Positions 1-7,465 of a DNA stretch of 37,345 nt are shown piece by piece. The stretch is from an uncultured Collinsella sp. GTDB taxonomy: Bacteria > Actinomycetota > Coriobacteriia > Coriobacteriales > Coriobacteriaceae. The notes under the pieces are model-generated. The model saw nothing but the letters and a program-made list of their open reading frames with translations. It had not been told where the DNA came from and ran no database searches. Every line of letters starts with the position of its first letter. The first letter of the stretch is position 1. The translations under genes were made by a program, and so were the position numbers. Location of the stretch: assembly GCA_958405195.1 (NCBI GenBank), contig CATYDM010000016.1:1-37345 (forward strand). The letters run 5' to 3'.

Positions 1-74
1 ACCGCGCCCGCGATGCAGCGGCCTCGCCTTATCCGGCAGAACCCACCGCGGCCGCCCTCAATAAGTTGCGGTGA
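1..74 (+). CDS. possible 3-prime end of an upstream gene (partial)
   Basis: One frame (codons from position 3) is open from the window edge to a TGA at 72-74 and reads as an Ala/Pro-rich tail ending AALNKLR. The codons are GC-rich at the third position, like the other genes here. The last five codons, including the stop, lie inside the left arm of the inverted repeat at 61-133, so that element may have supplied the stop. The piece is too short to identify and could be chance. Confidence 0.3.
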   Translation, partial: RARDAAASPYPAEPTAAALNKLR

Positions 75-133
75 AATAGGGACTGTTTGGCGGTTTTAAA
101 CGCTTAAACAGTCCCTATTTCACCGCAACTTAT
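61..133. repeat. perfect 28-bp inverted repeat (REP-like element A)
   Basis: Arms 61-88 and 106-133 are exact reverse complements, separated by 17 nt. The arm begins ATAAGTTGCGGTGAAATAGG. The element lies 13 nt beyond the stop of mnmA, which is read on the minus strand. It shares the TTGCGGTG-AATAG core with the element at 11111-11173. With no run of T directly after the stem it is not a standard terminator. It resembles the intergenic palindromes associated with RAYT transposases, but no transposase is present in the window. Confidence 0.8.
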
Positions 134-146
134 GAAGGGGATGGGG

Positions 147-1247
147 CTACTTGATGGCTGCCGTAACGGTGCCGCCGCCGAGGACGATGTCGCCGCGGTA
201 GACTACAACGGCCTGGCCGGGGGCGATGGCTCGCTGCGGCTCGTCAAAAGTTAGCAGCATTTGCCCGTCTTCGTCACGCGTAAGGGTCGCTGCCTGGTCT
301 TTCTGACGGTAGCGGTACTTGGCACCTACGCGAATGCCGCCGGCGTCGAGCTCTGCCTCCATGCGTGCGTCCGGCGCGCTCCAGATCCACTCATCGGCCG
401 TGAGGACAGCGGCGGTCAGGTCCTCGGCCTCGCCCAGATGAACGGTGTTGTTGGCGGCGTCGACGCCCGTTACATACACGGGATGCGCCATCGCGACGCC
501 CAAGCCCTTGCGCTGGCCGATGGTGTAGCGCAGCGCGCCATTGTGGCGCCCGACCACGCTGCCGTCGCGCCACACAATGTCGCCCGGTGCAGCGGGATGT
601 CCGCAGCGACGCTCGATATAGCCTGCGTAGTCACCGTCTGGAATAAAGCAGATGTCCTCGCTTTCGGCCTTCTGGGCGTTGGTAAAGCCCTGCTCGGCGG
701 CTATGCGGCGCACGTCGCGCTTCTTGTCCAGGCCTGCCAGCGGAAAGATCGTGTGCGCCAGGCGCTCCTGCGTAAGCGAATACAAAAAGTAGCTTTGGTC
801 CTTTTTGGGGTCTTCGCCGCGATGTAGCTGCCAGGTGCCGTCTGCCGCCTGGCTTGTTTTGGCGTAATGTCCCGTTGCGATGTAGTCGCAGCCCATGTCC
901 AGCGCCGCATCGAGCAGCGCGCCAAACTTAATGTGGCGGTTGCAGATAATGCACGGATTGGGCGTCAGCCCCTCTTGGTAGGCGTTCACAAAGCGCTCGA
1001 TAACACTGCGGTCGAAGGTCTGCTGCAGGTCGAGCACATGGTGGGGTATCCCCAGTCGCTCGGCGACGGCCTTTGCATCGGCGATGTCGCGGTCGACTTT
1101 GCTCATGCCCGTGGCGGGGTCGGGCGCGGGGCAGGTGAGGCGCATGGTGGCGCCGACGCATTCGTACCCCTGGCGCTTGAGCAGGTACGCGGTCACGCTG
1201 GAATCGACGCCGCCGCTCATGGCGACGAGCACGCGCTTGTTGTGCAT
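147..1247 (-). CDS. mnmA: tRNA-specific 2-thiouridylase MnmA
   Basis: MnmA activates U34 of Lys, Glu and Gln tRNAs with ATP and inserts sulfur delivered by a cysteine desulfurase/relay, making the 2-thio part of mnm5s2U. The 366-residue protein has the N-type PP-loop SGGVDSS at residues 11-17, the nucleophilic Cys in NPC at 97-99 (C99), and the second redox Cys in EDICF (C200). The tRNA-binding central region and a C-terminal beta-barrel follow (YTIGQRKGLG). The start chosen is the ATG at 1245-1247, because AAGGAG lies nine bases upstream (1257-1262) and the protein then begins MHNKRVLVAMSGG as in the family. The open frame continues upstream without homology. A strong hairpin with a U-tract sits just upstream, between it and cysK, so it is probably transcribed from its own promoter. 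Confidence 0.95.
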   Translation of the reverse strand: MHNKRVLVAMSGGVDSSVTAYLLKRQGYECVGATMRLTCPAPDPATGMSKVDRDIADAKAVAERLGIPHHVLDLQQTFDRSVIERFVNAYQEGLTPNPCIICNRHIKFGALLDAALDMGCDYIATGHYAKTSQAADGTWQLHRGEDPKKDQSYFLYSLTQERLAHTIFPLAGLDKKRDVRRIAAEQGFTNAQKAESEDICFIPDGDYAGYIERRCGHPAAPGDIVWRDGSVVGRHNGALRYTIGQRKGLGVAMAHPVYVTGVDAANNTVHLGEAEDLTAAVLTADEWIWSAPDARMEAELDAGGIRVGAKYRYRQKDQAATLTRDEDGQMLLTFDEPQRAIAPGQAVVVYRGDIVLGGGTVTAAIK

Positions 1248-1276
1248 GGGGAGGTTCTCCTTGGTGGCATGTGGCC

Positions 1277-1315
1277 AAAAAAGAAAAGCGGCGCGGGAGG
1301 CTGGTTCCGCGCCGC
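1277..1315 (-). terminator. intrinsic terminator between cysK and mnmA
   Basis: Read on the minus strand, a perfect 9-bp GC stem (1307-1315 with 1288-1296, 10-nt loop) is followed by the T-rich run TTTTCTTTTTT (1287-1277). This should end cysK transcripts. It overlaps the predicted mnmA transcription start, so the same sequence would form the first bases of the mnmA leader. Confidence 0.7.
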
Positions 1316-1319
1316 AGAC

Positions 1320-1328
1320 ATTGTAGCA
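1320..1328 (-). promoter_or_regulatory. candidate extended -10 promoter of mnmA
   Basis: The minus strand reads TGCTACAAT, an extended -10 (TG-n-TACAAT) about 75 bp upstream of the mnmA ATG. No good -35 is visible at 17 bp, which is tolerated with a TG extension. The predicted start falls at about 1313, inside the terminator stem. Confidence 0.4.
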
Positions 1329-1428
1329 AGTTCGGACGTCCTGTGGGACACCCTGTTGGGATGAGCTCAGGCCGCCAGAAGAGAGGGTAGACCGGCGTGC
1401 CTTGGGCCTATCGACAAGTGACGGGCCC

Positions 1429-2367
1429 TTAGTCCTGGAACAGTGCCGTGGACAGGTAGCGCTCGCCGGTGTCGGCGAGCAGCGCCACGATGGTCTTACC
1501 CTCGTTCTCGGGGCGCTTGGCCAGCTGCAGCGCGGCCCACACGGCGGCGCCGGACGAAATGCCCACGAGCACGCCCTCCTTGTGGCCCACGGCGCGGCCG
1601 GTGGCAAAGGCGTCGTCGTTCTCGACGGGGATGATCTCGTCATAGACCTGGGTGTCGAGGACGTCGGGCACAAAGCCGGCGCCGATACCCTGGATCTTGT
1701 GCGGGCCGGCCTGGCCCTTAGAGAGCACCGGGGAGGTAGCGGGCTCAACGGCGACAACCTGAATCTCGGGGTTCTGCTCCTTGAGGAACTCGCCCACGCC
1801 GGTCACGGTACCACCGGTGCCAACGCCGGCGACGAAGATGTCGACCTTGCCGTCGGTGTCGTCCCAGATCTCGGGGCCGGTTGTGGCCTTGTGGATGGCG
1901 GGGTTGGCGGGGTTCACAAACTGGCCGGCGATGATGCTGTTGGGAGTCTCCTTCTGCAGCTCCTCGGCCTTGGCGATAGCGCCCTTCATGCCCTTGGAGC
2001 CGTCGGTGAGCACGAGCTGCGCACCGTATGCCTGCATCAGCTTGCGGCGCTCGACGGACATGGTCTCGGGCATGGTGATGATCACCTTGTAGCCGCGGGC
2101 GGCCGCTACCGAGGCGATGCCGACGCCGGTGTTGCCGCTCGTGGGCTCGATGATGGTGTAGTCGCCGCCGCGCACGAGCTTGCCAGCCTTCTCGGCCTCG
2201 TCAATCATGTTCTTGGCGACGCGATCTTTAACGGATCCGGCGGGGTTGAAGTATTCCAGTTTGACGAGCACGCGAGCCTTGAGGTCCTCGTCGGCCTCAA
2301 AGTGAGTGAGCTCCAGAAGCGGGGTGTGGCCGATAAGCTGATCGATGGACGTGTAAACCTTGCTCAT
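1429..2367 (-). CDS. cysK: cysteine synthase (O-acetylserine sulfhydrylase) CysK
   Basis: This PLP enzyme of fold type II makes L-cysteine from O-acetylserine and sulfide in the cytosol. Its 312 residues match the usual family length. The PLP lysine is K47 in NPAGSVKDR, the substrate loop is PTSGNTG at 75-81, and a glycine-rich phosphate-binding loop GTGGT and a late GISSGAA segment (pyrimidine-contact serine) follow in the expected order. GGAGG lies six bases before the ATG. The gene is divergent from an Rrf2-family regulator 253 bp away, has a good promoter at 2475-2503, and is followed by a terminator before mnmA. The close relative cystathionine beta-synthase is unlikely because there is no CBS domain and the length is short. 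Confidence 0.95.
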   Translation of the reverse strand: MSKVYTSIDQLIGHTPLLELTHFEADEDLKARVLVKLEYFNPAGSVKDRVAKNMIDEAEKAGKLVRGGDYTIIEPTSGNTGVGIASVAAARGYKVIITMPETMSVERRKLMQAYGAQLVLTDGSKGMKGAIAKAEELQKETPNSIIAGQFVNPANPAIHKATTGPEIWDDTDGKVDIFVAGVGTGGTVTGVGEFLKEQNPEIQVVAVEPATSPVLSKGQAGPHKIQGIGAGFVPDVLDTQVYDEIIPVENDDAFATGRAVGHKEGVLVGISSGAAVWAALQLAKRPENEGKTIVALLADTGERYLSTALFQD

Positions 2368-2474
2368 GGTGAACCTCCAAAGTGTTCAAGTTGCTGGTTG
2401 CCGTGTGGTTTTACGGCGTGTTTAGCAGCGAAACCCATAAACCTTATAGGTTGTTCGTTTGGCTGTTGGCAAGC

Positions 2475-2503
2475 ATAGTAGACACTAAAGCCTAGTAATG
2501 CAA
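2475..2503 (-). promoter_or_regulatory. cysK promoter with overlapping dyad
   Basis: On the minus strand -35 TTGCAT (2503-2498) and -10 TACTAT (2480-2475) are separated by exactly 17 bp, leaving a leader of about 100 nt. The -35 lies inside the dyad CCTA-N9-TAGG (2491-2507), a plausible operator for the divergently encoded Rrf2 protein. Operator identity is inference. Confidence 0.6.
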
Positions 2504-2578
2504 TAGGAAATAGAAGATTATTACGAGTCGATTAACCATCTTGACCGGAACGGGTATTTCCAAACCCATTTTTTCGGC

Positions 2579-2584
2579 TAGAAT
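2579..2584 (+). promoter_or_regulatory. candidate -10 of the Rrf2 regulator gene
   Basis: TAGAAT lies 36 bp upstream of the ATG. No convincing -35 is present. Just upstream GGGT-N8-ACCC (2552-2567) forms a short dyad that could be an autoregulatory site. Confidence 0.3.
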
Positions 2585-2620
2585 TTCAACGGACTAAAAG
2601 ACCGAAAGGCAGCACTATAT

Positions 2621-3049
2621 ATGTTGGTTTCTACTAAGGGCAGGTACGCCCTGCGCGTTATGGTTGACCTGGCCGAGCACCAGGCGGCCGGTCGCATCCC
2701 GCTCAAAGAGATTGCGGCGCGACAGGGGATTTCCGAGAAATATCTCGAGAACATCTTGGCTACGCTCGTGCGCGCCAACATGCTTTCGGGCATGCGTGGC
2801 AAGGGCGGCGGCTATGTGCTCACGCGCCCGCCCGAGCAGTACACGGTGGGCGAGATCCTGCGCCTGACCGAGGGTAGCCTAGCGCCGGTCGCCTGCCTGG
2901 ATGGCGACTGCAAGGGTTGCTCGCGATCTGATGAGTGCCCCACGCTCGACGTGTGGAAGAACCTGGACAAGCTCATCAACGATTACCTCGACGGCGTAAC
3001 GCTCGATACGCTCGTCGCCCCCAGCGAAGGCTTCGACTACGTCATCTAG
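2621..3049 (+). CDS. Rrf2-family transcriptional regulator, IscR-like
   Basis: This is a 142-residue winged-helix DNA-binding protein of the Rrf2 family (IscR, CymR, NsrR). The N-terminal helix-turn-helix includes the family signature region GISEKYLENIL (36-46) and the wing KGGGYVL (61-67). Cysteines at 92, 97, 100 and 106 fall where IscR/NsrR-type proteins bind an Fe-S cluster, so it probably senses Fe-S or redox status rather than acting as a cluster-free CymR. Its position, divergent from cysK with mnmA beyond, suggests control of cysteine/sulfur supply. The GAAAGG ribosome site at 2604-2609 is rather far (11 nt) from the ATG. The exact ligand and targets are unknown. Confidence 0.85.
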   Translation: MLVSTKGRYALRVMVDLAEHQAAGRIPLKEIAARQGISEKYLENILATLVRANMLSGMRGKGGGYVLTRPPEQYTVGEILRLTEGSLAPVACLDGDCKGCSRSDECPTLDVWKNLDKLINDYLDGVTLDTLVAPSEGFDYVI

Positions 3050-3057
3050 CCCACCTG

Positions 3058-3082
3058 CCATTTGGGGACGGGGTGGAAATGG
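3058..3082. repeat. degenerate REP-like element D
   Basis: CCATTT (3058-3063) and AAATGG (3077-3082) bracket a GGGGACGGGG core that resembles the TTTGGGACGGGG of element C at 15092-15218. It begins 8 nt after the rrf2-family stop. It looks like a half or decayed copy. Confidence 0.4.
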
Positions 3083-3116
3083 TAGATTTTCTTGCCCTCT
3101 GAGGATTGACAAATAA

Positions 3117-3153
3117 GAAGGCCGCCCATTTTTGCGATGGGCGGCCTTCGTTT
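3117..3153. terminator. bidirectional intrinsic terminator
   Basis: A perfect 13-bp stem (3117-3129 with 3137-3149, 7-nt loop) is followed by GTTTT on the plus strand and by CTTATTT on the minus strand. It lies between the convergent rrf2-family gene and the membrane-protein gene, so it can stop both. Confidence 0.8.
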
Positions 3154-3189
3154 TGAGCTGTTGAGACGGACACGGTCGGAATGGCCGTT

Positions 3190-3555
3190 TTAGTCCTCGG
3201 CAAGACTATCGAGGATGCTGCGCATGATGGACACTAGGATGCTGCCCATAAAGGCCGAGCCAAAGCCGGCGATGGAGATGCCGACGCCCAACAAGTTGAC
3301 CGACAGGTAGCTGGCGAGCTCCAGCATAAAGCTGTTGAGTACGAGCTGGAAAATGCCGAGCGTAATGATTGTGAGCGGCAGCGAGATGACCGTAAGGAAC
3401 GGTTTGACGAACGAATCGACGATGTTGAGGAACAGCCCCACAAAGGCAAAGCAGACCCAGGCCTCGGCAAAGCCGAAGGGCTGGATACCGGGGACGAGGA
3501 ACGTGGCGATCGCGATGGCGATCGAGGTGAAGAGCCAGTTAAGCATAAAGCGCAT
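3190..3555 (-). CDS. four-helix membrane protein, phage-holin-family-like (PF04020 type)
   Basis: The 121-residue protein is almost wholly hydrophobic with four predicted membrane segments, roughly residues 4-22, 29-48, 55-77 and 88-112. The order, length and the central VKPFLTVISLPLTIITLG segment match the YvlD/phage-holin superfamily IV proteins, small integral membrane proteins of unknown function that are widespread in Actinobacteria and Firmicutes and are not thought to be true holins in most chromosomal contexts. AAAGGA stands eight bases before the ATG. It is transcribed alone and converges on the Rrf2 gene, with the shared terminator at 3117-3153. No phage genes are nearby. Confidence 0.75.
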   Translation of the reverse strand: MRFMLNWLFTSIAIAIATFLVPGIQPFGFAEAWVCFAFVGLFLNIVDSFVKPFLTVISLPLTIITLGIFQLVLNSFMLELASYLSVNLLGVGISIAGFGSAFMGSILVSIMRSILDSLAED

Positions 3556-3879
3556 GGCGTGAATCCTTTCTTGCGCCGGGGTTGCTGGCGTCGCGTGAAG
3601 CGGCTTGCGGCGGCGACTTGGATGGTTGCGCGGGCGCGCCGCGGTGTTTGGGCGCCCATTGTCTCAAATATTCGTGGAGCTTACGTGCGCATTCGGTTTC
3701 TAAACGGCGTTCGTCCTGAAAAACGTGCCGCTGGCAGAGAGTCTTGTCGCTTTAGTTTGGTGGTGTGCTACACTGCTACGGGCAAATGGCCCATGCATAG
3801 TTTTATTGCATATTACGGGCGAACGATGCCCGATGTCAGTATCAACTTCGATGCCTTATGGCGGGTTTGGCGGTGATCG
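3556..3879. other. intergenic region between membrane protein and yerC-like gene
   Basis: This 324-bp region separates two divergent genes. It holds the ribosome site of the minus-strand gene (near 3564) and a weak candidate promoter for the plus-strand gene at 3744-3774. A short open frame crosses it, but it lacks a ribosome site and any recognisable protein character. I see nothing else. Confidence 0.5.
3744..3774 (+). promoter_or_regulatory. candidate promoter of the YerC-like regulator
   Basis: TTGTCG (3744-3749) and extended -10 TGCTACACT (3766-3774) are separated by 19 bp, longer than ideal. The TG-C-TACA pattern is the same as in the mnmA and tracrRNA candidates. The leader would be about 100 nt. 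Confidence 0.3.
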
Positions 3880-4179
3880 ATGAATATCGAGAACATGTTT
3901 GACAAGCCTGATGTCAAGCAGCTGGTCCACGCATTTAGTCTTTTGGACGACGAGAACGATATCCAAGCGTTTTTGACCGATATCTGCACGCCGCGCGAGA
4001 TCTGCGATTTATCGCAGCGCCTGCAGGTTGCGCGCTATCTGGACGAGGGCGAGCCCTATGTTGAGGTTCAGGCCCGCACCGGCGCTTCGTCCACCACGGT
4101 GAGCCGCGTGTCCAAGGCGCTTAATGGCGAGTATGGTGGCTATCGCAAGATCCTCATCAAACTGGAGGATGGCGAGTAG
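3880..4179 (+). CDS. TrpR-like regulator, YerC/YecD family
   Basis: The 99-residue protein belongs to the TrpR-like YerC/YecD family of small helical DNA-binding proteins. TPREICDLSQRLQVARYL (37-54) and the helix-turn-helix segment ASSTTVSRVSKAL (69-81) are characteristic. In related Firmicutes the protein is annotated as a TrpR homologue but its ligand and targets are not established, so tryptophan control should not be assumed. The ribosome site is weak (GGCGGTGA before the ATG). A UUCG-type terminator follows 27 bp after the stop, so the gene is monocistronic. Confidence 0.85.
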   Translation: MNIENMFDKPDVKQLVHAFSLLDDENDIQAFLTDICTPREICDLSQRLQVARYLDEGEPYVEVQARTGASSTTVSRVSKALNGEYGGYRKILIKLEDGE

Positions 4180-4205
4180 GCCAGCGGCAAAAACGAATTG
4201 TGCAG

Positions 4206-4231
4206 AACCGTCCCTTCGGGGGCGGTTTTTA
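4206..4231 (+). terminator. intrinsic terminator after the YerC-like gene
   Basis: A 9-bp stem (4206-4214 with 4219-4227, one G-T pair) is closed by a C(TTCG)G tetraloop and followed by TTTTT into 4230. This is a textbook rho-independent terminator. Confidence 0.85.
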
Positions 4232-4363
4232 TATGCCCGCAATCGGCTGGTGCGTTGGGGTCAGGTTGCTTTGTACCAAAAGATGGAGCTGTGGTGGCAA
4301 TCTGTCCGCGTGGGCGGGTAGGATGGATGCATTGATTATTGCGAACGGTTTGAGTGGAGGACC

Positions 4364-7300
4364 ATGCCTGTTCGAATCTATACCACCTATACCGGTACGG
4401 ACTTGAGCGATGCCGAGGCGGCGTTGCTCGCCGACCTGGTTGCCCGCCACGGGCGTGCTGTATTGCTGGCGCCCACGTTTGCCGAGCTCGACGTGTGCCG
4501 TCACGATGCTGCGGTTGCTGGCGCCTCGCTGGGCGTTGACTACAAAACCCCCGCGTCGTGGCTTCGTTCGCTGTGGGAGCTTATGGGCGATGGCCGCAGC
4601 TTCGTCGACAACATGCAGCGTCAGATGCTGTTCTCGGACATGATCGCCCGTCGCGACGATGCCGACCTGCAGCCGCTTTCGCGCAGTCAGGGTACGGTGC
4701 GCATGCTCGCGCGCATGGCCCGCGATGTGCTGCCGGGCGTGGCGGGGGCGGGTGCCGAGCGCTGCCGCGGCGACGTTTGCCGGCCCGAGCCCAAAAGCGA
4801 CGCAGAGGCCCGCGTGTTCGAGCTGTTGAGTGCCTATGCGAGTGGCTTGGACCGTCGAGACATGGTCGAGCCCTGCGAGGCGGCTGACCTTATGGCCGAG
4901 GTGCTGGCCTACAACCTTCCGGCGTGCGCCCGCGCGGTATGTGTGCGCGGCATCACATCGTTTACGCACGGCCTGCTCGAGCTGCTGTCGGCCGTGGCGA
5001 ACAATGGGGGAGAGGTCGTTGTGCTGCTCGCCCGCGAGCAGGCGGCAATGCGCGAGGAACTTGCTGCCGCCTTTGATGCCCGCGGTGTGTTGTTTGAGGT
5101 CGCGTCGCTGGGGGAGGACGCCGCTGCGCCCCAGACTGCCTCCAAGTCCGCTGCTCAGCCTACCTTTGTAGAGGTTGCCGGCCCTCACGCCCGCGCCCAC
5201 GCCTATGTGGATGCAATCGATGAGCTGGTAAAAACGTGCGAGGACGCCGCGGTCGACGGCGGTGTCACGGCGTCCGCGGACCCCGTGCGCGTGCTCGTGG
5301 TGTCTGCCCGGGCGCCCCAGCTGTTCGGTGATCTCGCTGCCCGTTTGGCGGCGCGCCACATCGCTGCTGGGACAACCGAGTTCACGGCGTTTTCCCAATC
5401 CATCGCGGGCAGGCAGTTCACGGCGCTCGCCAATCTAATCGAGCGCATGAAGGCCGCCGATGAGGGCACCGCCTCCAAGACCGAGTGGTGGCCCGCGCCG
5501 GCGCTTACCGACTGGATTTACAGTCCGCTTTCGGGTGCCGATGCCGCCAGCGCGCGCACCTTCGACAAGAACATGCGCCTGTCGCGCGGCAAGACCACTG
5601 CGGGCGTCAAGAGCTTGCTTCAGAGCGTTCAGGGCCAGGTCAGGGGTGCGCGCAAGGCTGCCAGTGATGATAACTGGTTTAAGAACGTGCCGTGCGTGGT
5701 CTCGGACGTGTTCCAGGCGCTGTGGCGCGACAAACCCGTGACGGCGCTCAAGGCCATGCTCGCCGTCGCCGAAGCGTTGCCCGATCGCGCCCTTGGAGGC
5801 CTTGACGGTCAGGCTCGTCGCCAGGCGGAGACCGCCCTGTTGCGACATGCCATCGACATCCTTATGAACGACGCCCGCGCGCTCGACGTGTCGCAGGCGG
5901 CGACCGTGCCCGTGCTCGACGGCGTTCGTACCAAGGTGGACAAGCGCAGCACCGCATACGATTACGAGACCTATGAGGTCGACCGCGCGCCGCGCGCCCA
6001 GGTGCGCTTTACGTCGCTTGCCGATGCGGCAGCCCTGCGCCCCGGCAGCTACGATGCCGTGCTGTTTGCCGACGTCGACTTGGACAGTTATCCGCTCTCA
6101 CATGAGGAGGGCCCGCTGGCCACGCTGACGGCGAGTCTTGGTCGCGAGGGTGTGGCACTTGAGCCCGCGGCCCTGCTGCGCGTGCGCTTTGGCCGCGCGA
6201 TGCAGGCCGCGCGCGGTCCGGTTGCGCTTGCCCGCGTGACGCACGATCGCCAGGCGCGCGAGTGCTACCCGGCGGCCGTGTGGACCGAGCTGCGAGCGCA
6301 CGCCGAGGCCACTGGCGCCGCCAAGGTTGCGTGCGTGGGCGAGGGCGGTATCGTCGCCGATTTTGATCCAGCGGCCGGCGAGGGCATCGAGTGCAGGTGC
6401 GTCGCGTGCGAGGCTCCTCAGCATTTGAGTGAGGCGGCTGTGCCGTACCTGGTCCTGCGCCGCCGCGATGGCGAGGGCGAGAACGCGCCGCTCGTGCCGC
6501 GCCTGACGTCCGCCTCGCAGATTGAGGCGTACTCGACGTGCCCGCTGTGCTGGTTCGTGTCGTATCGCGTGAAGCCCCAGTCCATCGACGCGGGCTTTGG
6601 AAATATGGAGAAGGGCAACTTTGTCCACGATGTGCTGGAGCACCTGCATGCCCGCCTGCCCCAGGAGGGCATGGAGCGCGTGACGCCCGAGAATCTGCCG
6701 CGCGCTCAGGAGCTGCTCCGCGAGGTCTTTGACGAGACCTTGGCCGAGCATGCCTCCAAGCGCGGCAACGAGGGCCCGCTGGTGCCGCTCTCTGCGGTGG
6801 AGGAGCGCCAGGTGGCCGAGATCTTGCCGCAGCTGGAGGGCGTGCTTGCCTACGAGTCCGAGGCACTTGCCCCCTTTGCCCCGCGCTACCTGGAGTTTGC
6901 CTTCAACGAGCTCAAGGTCGAGTATGCCGGTTGGCCGCTTGGCGGACGCATCGACCGCGTGGACGTGGACGCCGAGAATCGTGCCGTGGTGATCGACTAC
7001 AAGCATCGCACGGGCGTTGAGGAGTTTAAGCTCGCCGACCCTACGGTGCGCGACGAGGAATCAGGCACGGCGCCCATCGACGATCCGCGCTGGTTGCCGC
7101 CCCATACTCAGACGCTTATCTACGCCCAGGCCATGCGCCGAGCGCTGGATTTGGATACCCGCGCGGCGCTCTACTTTTCGACCAAGGGCGGCAAACCGGC
7201 GTTGCGCGGCGCCGCGAGCGCCGAGCTACTCGAGGAAGAGCGCGGCGACGGTCGCATCCCGGGGCTTAAGAAGGGCTTTCCCGGTGAGGGCGGCAACATG

Positions 7301-7462
7301 GACTTCGACGCTCTGCTCGATCGCGTGGAGGCCGGTATCGCCGAGCGCCTGCGCGAGCTCGAGGCAGGCAACGTTGCCGCCGTCGACCCGGCGTCGGCTC
7401 AGGCCGCGCATGCGCGCTGCTCGTATAACCACGAAGGTACGTTTGTAAGGAGGGACGTGTAG
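4364..7462 (+). CDS. addB: AddB-like subunit of the AddAB helicase-nuclease
   Basis: The 1032-residue protein is the nuclease-bearing partner of the downstream AddA. AddAB resects double-strand breaks to Chi and loads RecA. The C-terminal PD-(D/E)XK nuclease is clear: entry helix SASQIEAYSTCPLCW (near 716-730), metal ligand D864 in GRIDRVD, and D878-Y-K880 in VIDYK. Two features depart from the family. The N-terminus has no GxxGxGK[ST] Walker A where AddB normally has one. The C-terminal cysteine cluster that, with an upstream Cys, holds a 4Fe-4S cluster is reduced to C1019 (upstream candidates are C726 and C729). The start has GGAGG three bases before the ATG, a tight but usable spacing. It is coupled to addA: the addA ribosome site lies in its last codons. 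The symbol rests on context and on the nuclease domain. Confidence 0.8.
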   Translation: MPVRIYTTYTGTDLSDAEAALLADLVARHGRAVLLAPTFAELDVCRHDAAVAGASLGVDYKTPASWLRSLWELMGDGRSFVDNMQRQMLFSDMIARRDDADLQPLSRSQGTVRMLARMARDVLPGVAGAGAERCRGDVCRPEPKSDAEARVFELLSAYASGLDRRDMVEPCEAADLMAEVLAYNLPACARAVCVRGITSFTHGLLELLSAVANNGGEVVVLLAREQAAMREELAAAFDARGVLFEVASLGEDAAAPQTASKSAAQPTFVEVAGPHARAHAYVDAIDELVKTCEDAAVDGGVTASADPVRVLVVSARAPQLFGDLAARLAARHIAAGTTEFTAFSQSIAGRQFTALANLIERMKAADEGTASKTEWWPAPALTDWIYSPLSGADAASARTFDKNMRLSRGKTTAGVKSLLQSVQGQVRGARKAASDDNWFKNVPCVVSDVFQALWRDKPVTALKAMLAVAEALPDRALGGLDGQARRQAETALLRHAIDILMNDARALDVSQAATVPVLDGVRTKVDKRSTAYDYETYEVDRAPRAQVRFTSLADAAALRPGSYDAVLFADVDLDSYPLSHEEGPLATLTASLGREGVALEPAALLRVRFGRAMQAARGPVALARVTHDRQARECYPAAVWTELRAHAEATGAAKVACVGEGGIVADFDPAAGEGIECRCVACEAPQHLSEAAVPYLVLRRRDGEGENAPLVPRLTSASQIEAYSTCPLCWFVSYRVKPQSIDAGFGNMEKGNFVHDVLEHLHARLPQEGMERVTPENLPRAQELLREVFDETLAEHASKRGNEGPLVPLSAVEERQVAEILPQLEGVLAYESEALAPFAPRYLEFAFNELKVEYAGWPLGGRIDRVDVDAENRAVVIDYKHRTGVEEFKLADPTVRDEESGTAPIDDPRWLPPHTQTLIYAQAMRRALDLDTRAALYFSTKGGKPALRGAASAELLEEERGDGRIPGLKKGFPGEGGNMDFDALLDRVEAGIAERLRELEAGNVAAVDPASAQAAHARCSYNHEGTFVRRDV

Positions 7463-7465
7463 ACC

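Noticed and set aside
3190..3555. Phage remnant, because of the holin-like membrane protein
   Set aside because: No other phage genes, integrase or attachment repeats are present; this family is common on chromosomes without phage.
3559..3876. 105-codon open frame between the membrane protein and the YerC-like gene
   Set aside because: No ribosome site, Arg-rich composition typical of noncoding GC-rich DNA, and it overlaps the divergent promoter region.
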